Shown here: piece by piece, positions 42,220 to 43,744 of the stretch | How positions within the stretch are numbered: the stretch's first letter is position 1 | Layout of the letters: each line of letters starts with the position of its first letter | Origin: Chlorokybus atmophyticus | Lineage: Eukaryota > Streptophyta > Chlorokybophyceae > Chlorokybales > Chlorokybaceae | Direction: 5' to 3' | Assembly (NCBI GenBank): GCA_009103225.1 | Contig: RHPI01000772.1 | Coordinates: forward strand, 446,558 to 490,301 | Length of the DNA: 43,744 nt | The notes under the pieces: generated by a model | Told to the model about the DNA's origin: nothing | The model's input: only the letters and a program-made list of their open reading frames with translations | The model's database searches: none | Translations under genes and position numbers: made by a program

Positions 42220-42821
42220 TGTCATGCCTATCGCCCAAGCATGCCAGTCGTCATCGGGCATGCCTACAGCGAGACCCTCGCCCGGCTTACCAGCATGGCG
42301 ACCCGCGCGCGTCTTTGACCAGTAGCTAGGTCATGTCTCTAGAGTAGCTCATAACCATAGCCTACATAGGCACCGCGCGTAGCTGTTCAGTTGTGAGTTC
42401 AGTTATAAGTCAGGTTCTATATCGAGTGGGATTTCCTGTGGAGCCTCGATATGACCGTTAGCTTACGTTCTGGACAGTCATGAGTTGACTTGTATAAGTA
42501 AGCACAGTGTTCACCGGATCAGCTGGTGACACTGTAAGTGAGAAAGCTAAGAGCTTGTGAAGCGACTTGAAACTACGAAACACGCCGTCCTGGTTCCCAA
42601 GAATCCCCTCACCGTGTGAGAGCCTGTGCATGTTCTTGTGCACTGTGCTTGTCTTTGCTGTGAGTTTTTGTGTACTTGGTCGCGGTGTGCTTGTTGGCAT
42701 CAGTCAGGGCATAGCAATCACGTGTTGCTTGCTCATTCACCTCACTTAACAGTGTAATTTCTCTTCCACTCATGCAAAGAACTGTGTAAACAGCACTACC
42801 TATAGTAGTGGCTTGTTGACT
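42220..42821 (+). repeat. E+ terminal repeat A2
   Basis: 602-bp copy of A1 (31987-32580) with about 3% differences, mostly C/T or G/A, plus two small indels. It starts TGTCATGCC after B1's GACAGC and ends in the junction word shared with B2. Confidence 0.9.
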
Positions 42822-43039
42822 TTGTGTGCTACAGCACAGCATGTACACTAGGGAGAACACCGACTCCACCTGCCCGTACTACCCAGCAGCAGCAGACCAG
42901 CTGCACAGAGCACTTGTCACCATGAGGGTTGGGGTCATCTTTTGCTTTTGCTGCACGTTGCACAGGTGGCGCAGCCGCATGTCCAGCAGGAATGGCTGTC
43001 CATGCAGCTGTCCGAGACAGCGTGACCCTCGACCCGACA
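42808..43039 (+). repeat. E+ terminal repeat B2
   Basis: Copy of B1 that forms the outer 3' end of the element, ending CCCGACA at 43039. It is followed directly by the target duplication CAAG (43040-43043). Confidence 0.9.
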
Positions 43040-43043
43040 CAAG

Positions 43044-43720
43044 CTTTTCCCACTTGTCTTATGCATATGGTACATGTGGCTCTCCCGGAATCGCTCATGC
43101 TTCAACAACGTTTCCTCTTCCACTCTTTGCAAACATCATGCTGATGGCTAAGGGAGATTGGCACCGAGTGCTCCCCTTAACTAGCTCAAACAACAAACGC
43201 TTGTTCGCCTTCCAGTAATAAAAACCCACCTGGGGCAGAAGCGACCTACTGTGTTCCTCTTCTTGGTCCCTCCCATTCCCTCGTGTTTCCTGGCATTCCC
43301 TCCCCTCCCCTCGGCTAGAAAACCTTAACTAGCTTGCTATCTTCATTAATCTTCGCTCACGCTATACCCATCATAGCTACTCATCATGTACTTGCATTTC
43401 AGCATGTGCATGTGTAGCCAGCTCTCCTTTCGCAACTCCTAAACTCTGCCTTCGGGCCCCTTAATCAATTGCATTTTGTGTGCAAAAAGGGAAAAAGAGA
43501 GAAGGCTCTATGAGCATGGCATGATTTGGATTGAAGGTTTGAAAAAGCCCACGAGGAGCACCGCAAGGCCGTCAATGACGCATCACAATTGAGCAAGAGA
43601 GTGGCAACTGCTGTGAAGATTTTTGCAGCTGTCATTCGCCCTCTGATTTGAAAGACAAGCATTAATGAGAGTAGCACAGCTTACAGTCTTCGTTTTTGAG
43701 CAGGGGGGGGGGGGGGCGGG
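43044..43720. other. 3' flank of E+, no gene seen
   Basis: Contains a pyrimidine-rich stretch with repeated CATTCCCTC words (about 43264-43310) and a run of 14 G at 43703-43716 followed by CGGGGG. No domain-bearing open frame. Confidence 0.5.
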
Positions 43721-43744
43721 GGCACCACCTCACTTGACGAGTTC
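43721..43744 (+). pseudogene. Third gag fragment at window edge
   Basis: The last 24 bases are identical to E+ gag 33047-33070 (codons for GTTSLDEF). They follow a G run abruptly, so another E-family copy, or an assembly join at the homopolymer, begins here. Confidence 0.7.

Larger units (their letters stand above)
31987..43039 (+). mobile_element. E+: Ty3/gypsy-like retrotransposon with DNA methyltransferase and PHD
   Basis: 11,053 bp, from TGTCATG to CCCGACA, flanked by CAAG (31983-31986 and 43040-43043). Order: A1, leader, gag, unknown ORF2, protease, C5 methyltransferase, RT, RNase H, integrase, in-frame TAG, PHD, purine tract, B1, A2, B2. A1 and A2 are about 97% identical, with mostly transitions between them, so insertion is fairly recent. 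Frames: gag in one frame overlaps ORF2-protease-methyltransferase N-terminus in the +1 frame (overlap 34884-35008), which suggests frameshift expression. Later shifts near 37990, 39075, 39720 and 40320, two TGA codons and a YIDD to YIND change mark it as defective. Confidence 0.9.

Noticed and set aside
41976-43039. Tyrosine recombinase retrotransposon (DIRS/Ngaro), suggested by the split repeats
   Set aside because: The element encodes an HHCC/DDE integrase, has an aspartic protease, and E+ has a 4-bp target duplication; no tyrosine recombinase frame was seen.

Overview
This is eukaryotic nuclear DNA, probably from an alga or another protist. The evidence is one spliced gene with GT-AG introns, long CA/TG-rich spacers, a (CT)134 tract, an assembly gap of Ns, and deeply nested LTR-type retrotransposons. 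An Ole e 1-like domain in the host gene hints at the green lineage, but the sequence does not fix the species. I see no bacterial operons, CRISPR array or intact tRNA gene.

Layout. 1-2.4 kb: CA/TG-rich spacer. 2731-3154: a small TA-flanked MITE. 3.6-22.6 kb: an old minus-strand Ty3/gypsy-like relic (called R here). Its integrase is split by two inverted copies of a ~1.5 kb non-autonomous element (M1 5888-7548, M2 20912-22416) and by a 13 kb minus-strand retrotransposon (E-, 7718-20769). E- is itself interrupted by a 2 kb copia-like non-autonomous LTR element (9912-11959, TSD CAAGG). 22.6-26.2 kb: AT-rich spacer. 26648-29751: the only convincing host gene, eight exons encoding a secreted protein with an Ole e 1-like domain and propeller-like repeats. 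31987-43039: a second, plus-strand copy of the same retrotransposon family (E+, TSD CAAG). The last 24 bases are the start of yet another gag fragment.

The main system is the E family. Gene order is gag (two CCHC knuckles), a ~600-residue conserved unknown region, aspartic protease, a C5-cytosine DNA methyltransferase, reverse transcriptase, RNase H, DDE integrase and a C-terminal PHD finger behind a conserved in-frame TAG. An element with this layout could methylate DNA and read histone tails. Both copies carry frameshifts and stops, so neither is intact.

Its ends are equally unusual. Instead of two identical LTRs, both E copies read A-internal-B-A-B (split direct repeats), and relic R keeps the same B-A-B 3' end. 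I know split direct repeats only from tyrosine-recombinase elements, yet these encode a DDE integrase, and E+ has a 4-bp target duplication. A 15-nt segment 32 nt downstream of a TATA box in A is complementary to the sequence just after A. A covarying base pair between E+ and E- supports Tf1-like self-priming.

Finally, seven of nine in-frame TAA/TAG codons present in only one E copy lie opposite a CAA/CAG glutamine codon in the other copy. C-to-T decay or a UAR=Gln genetic code could both explain this. Coordinates of degenerate relics are approximate.
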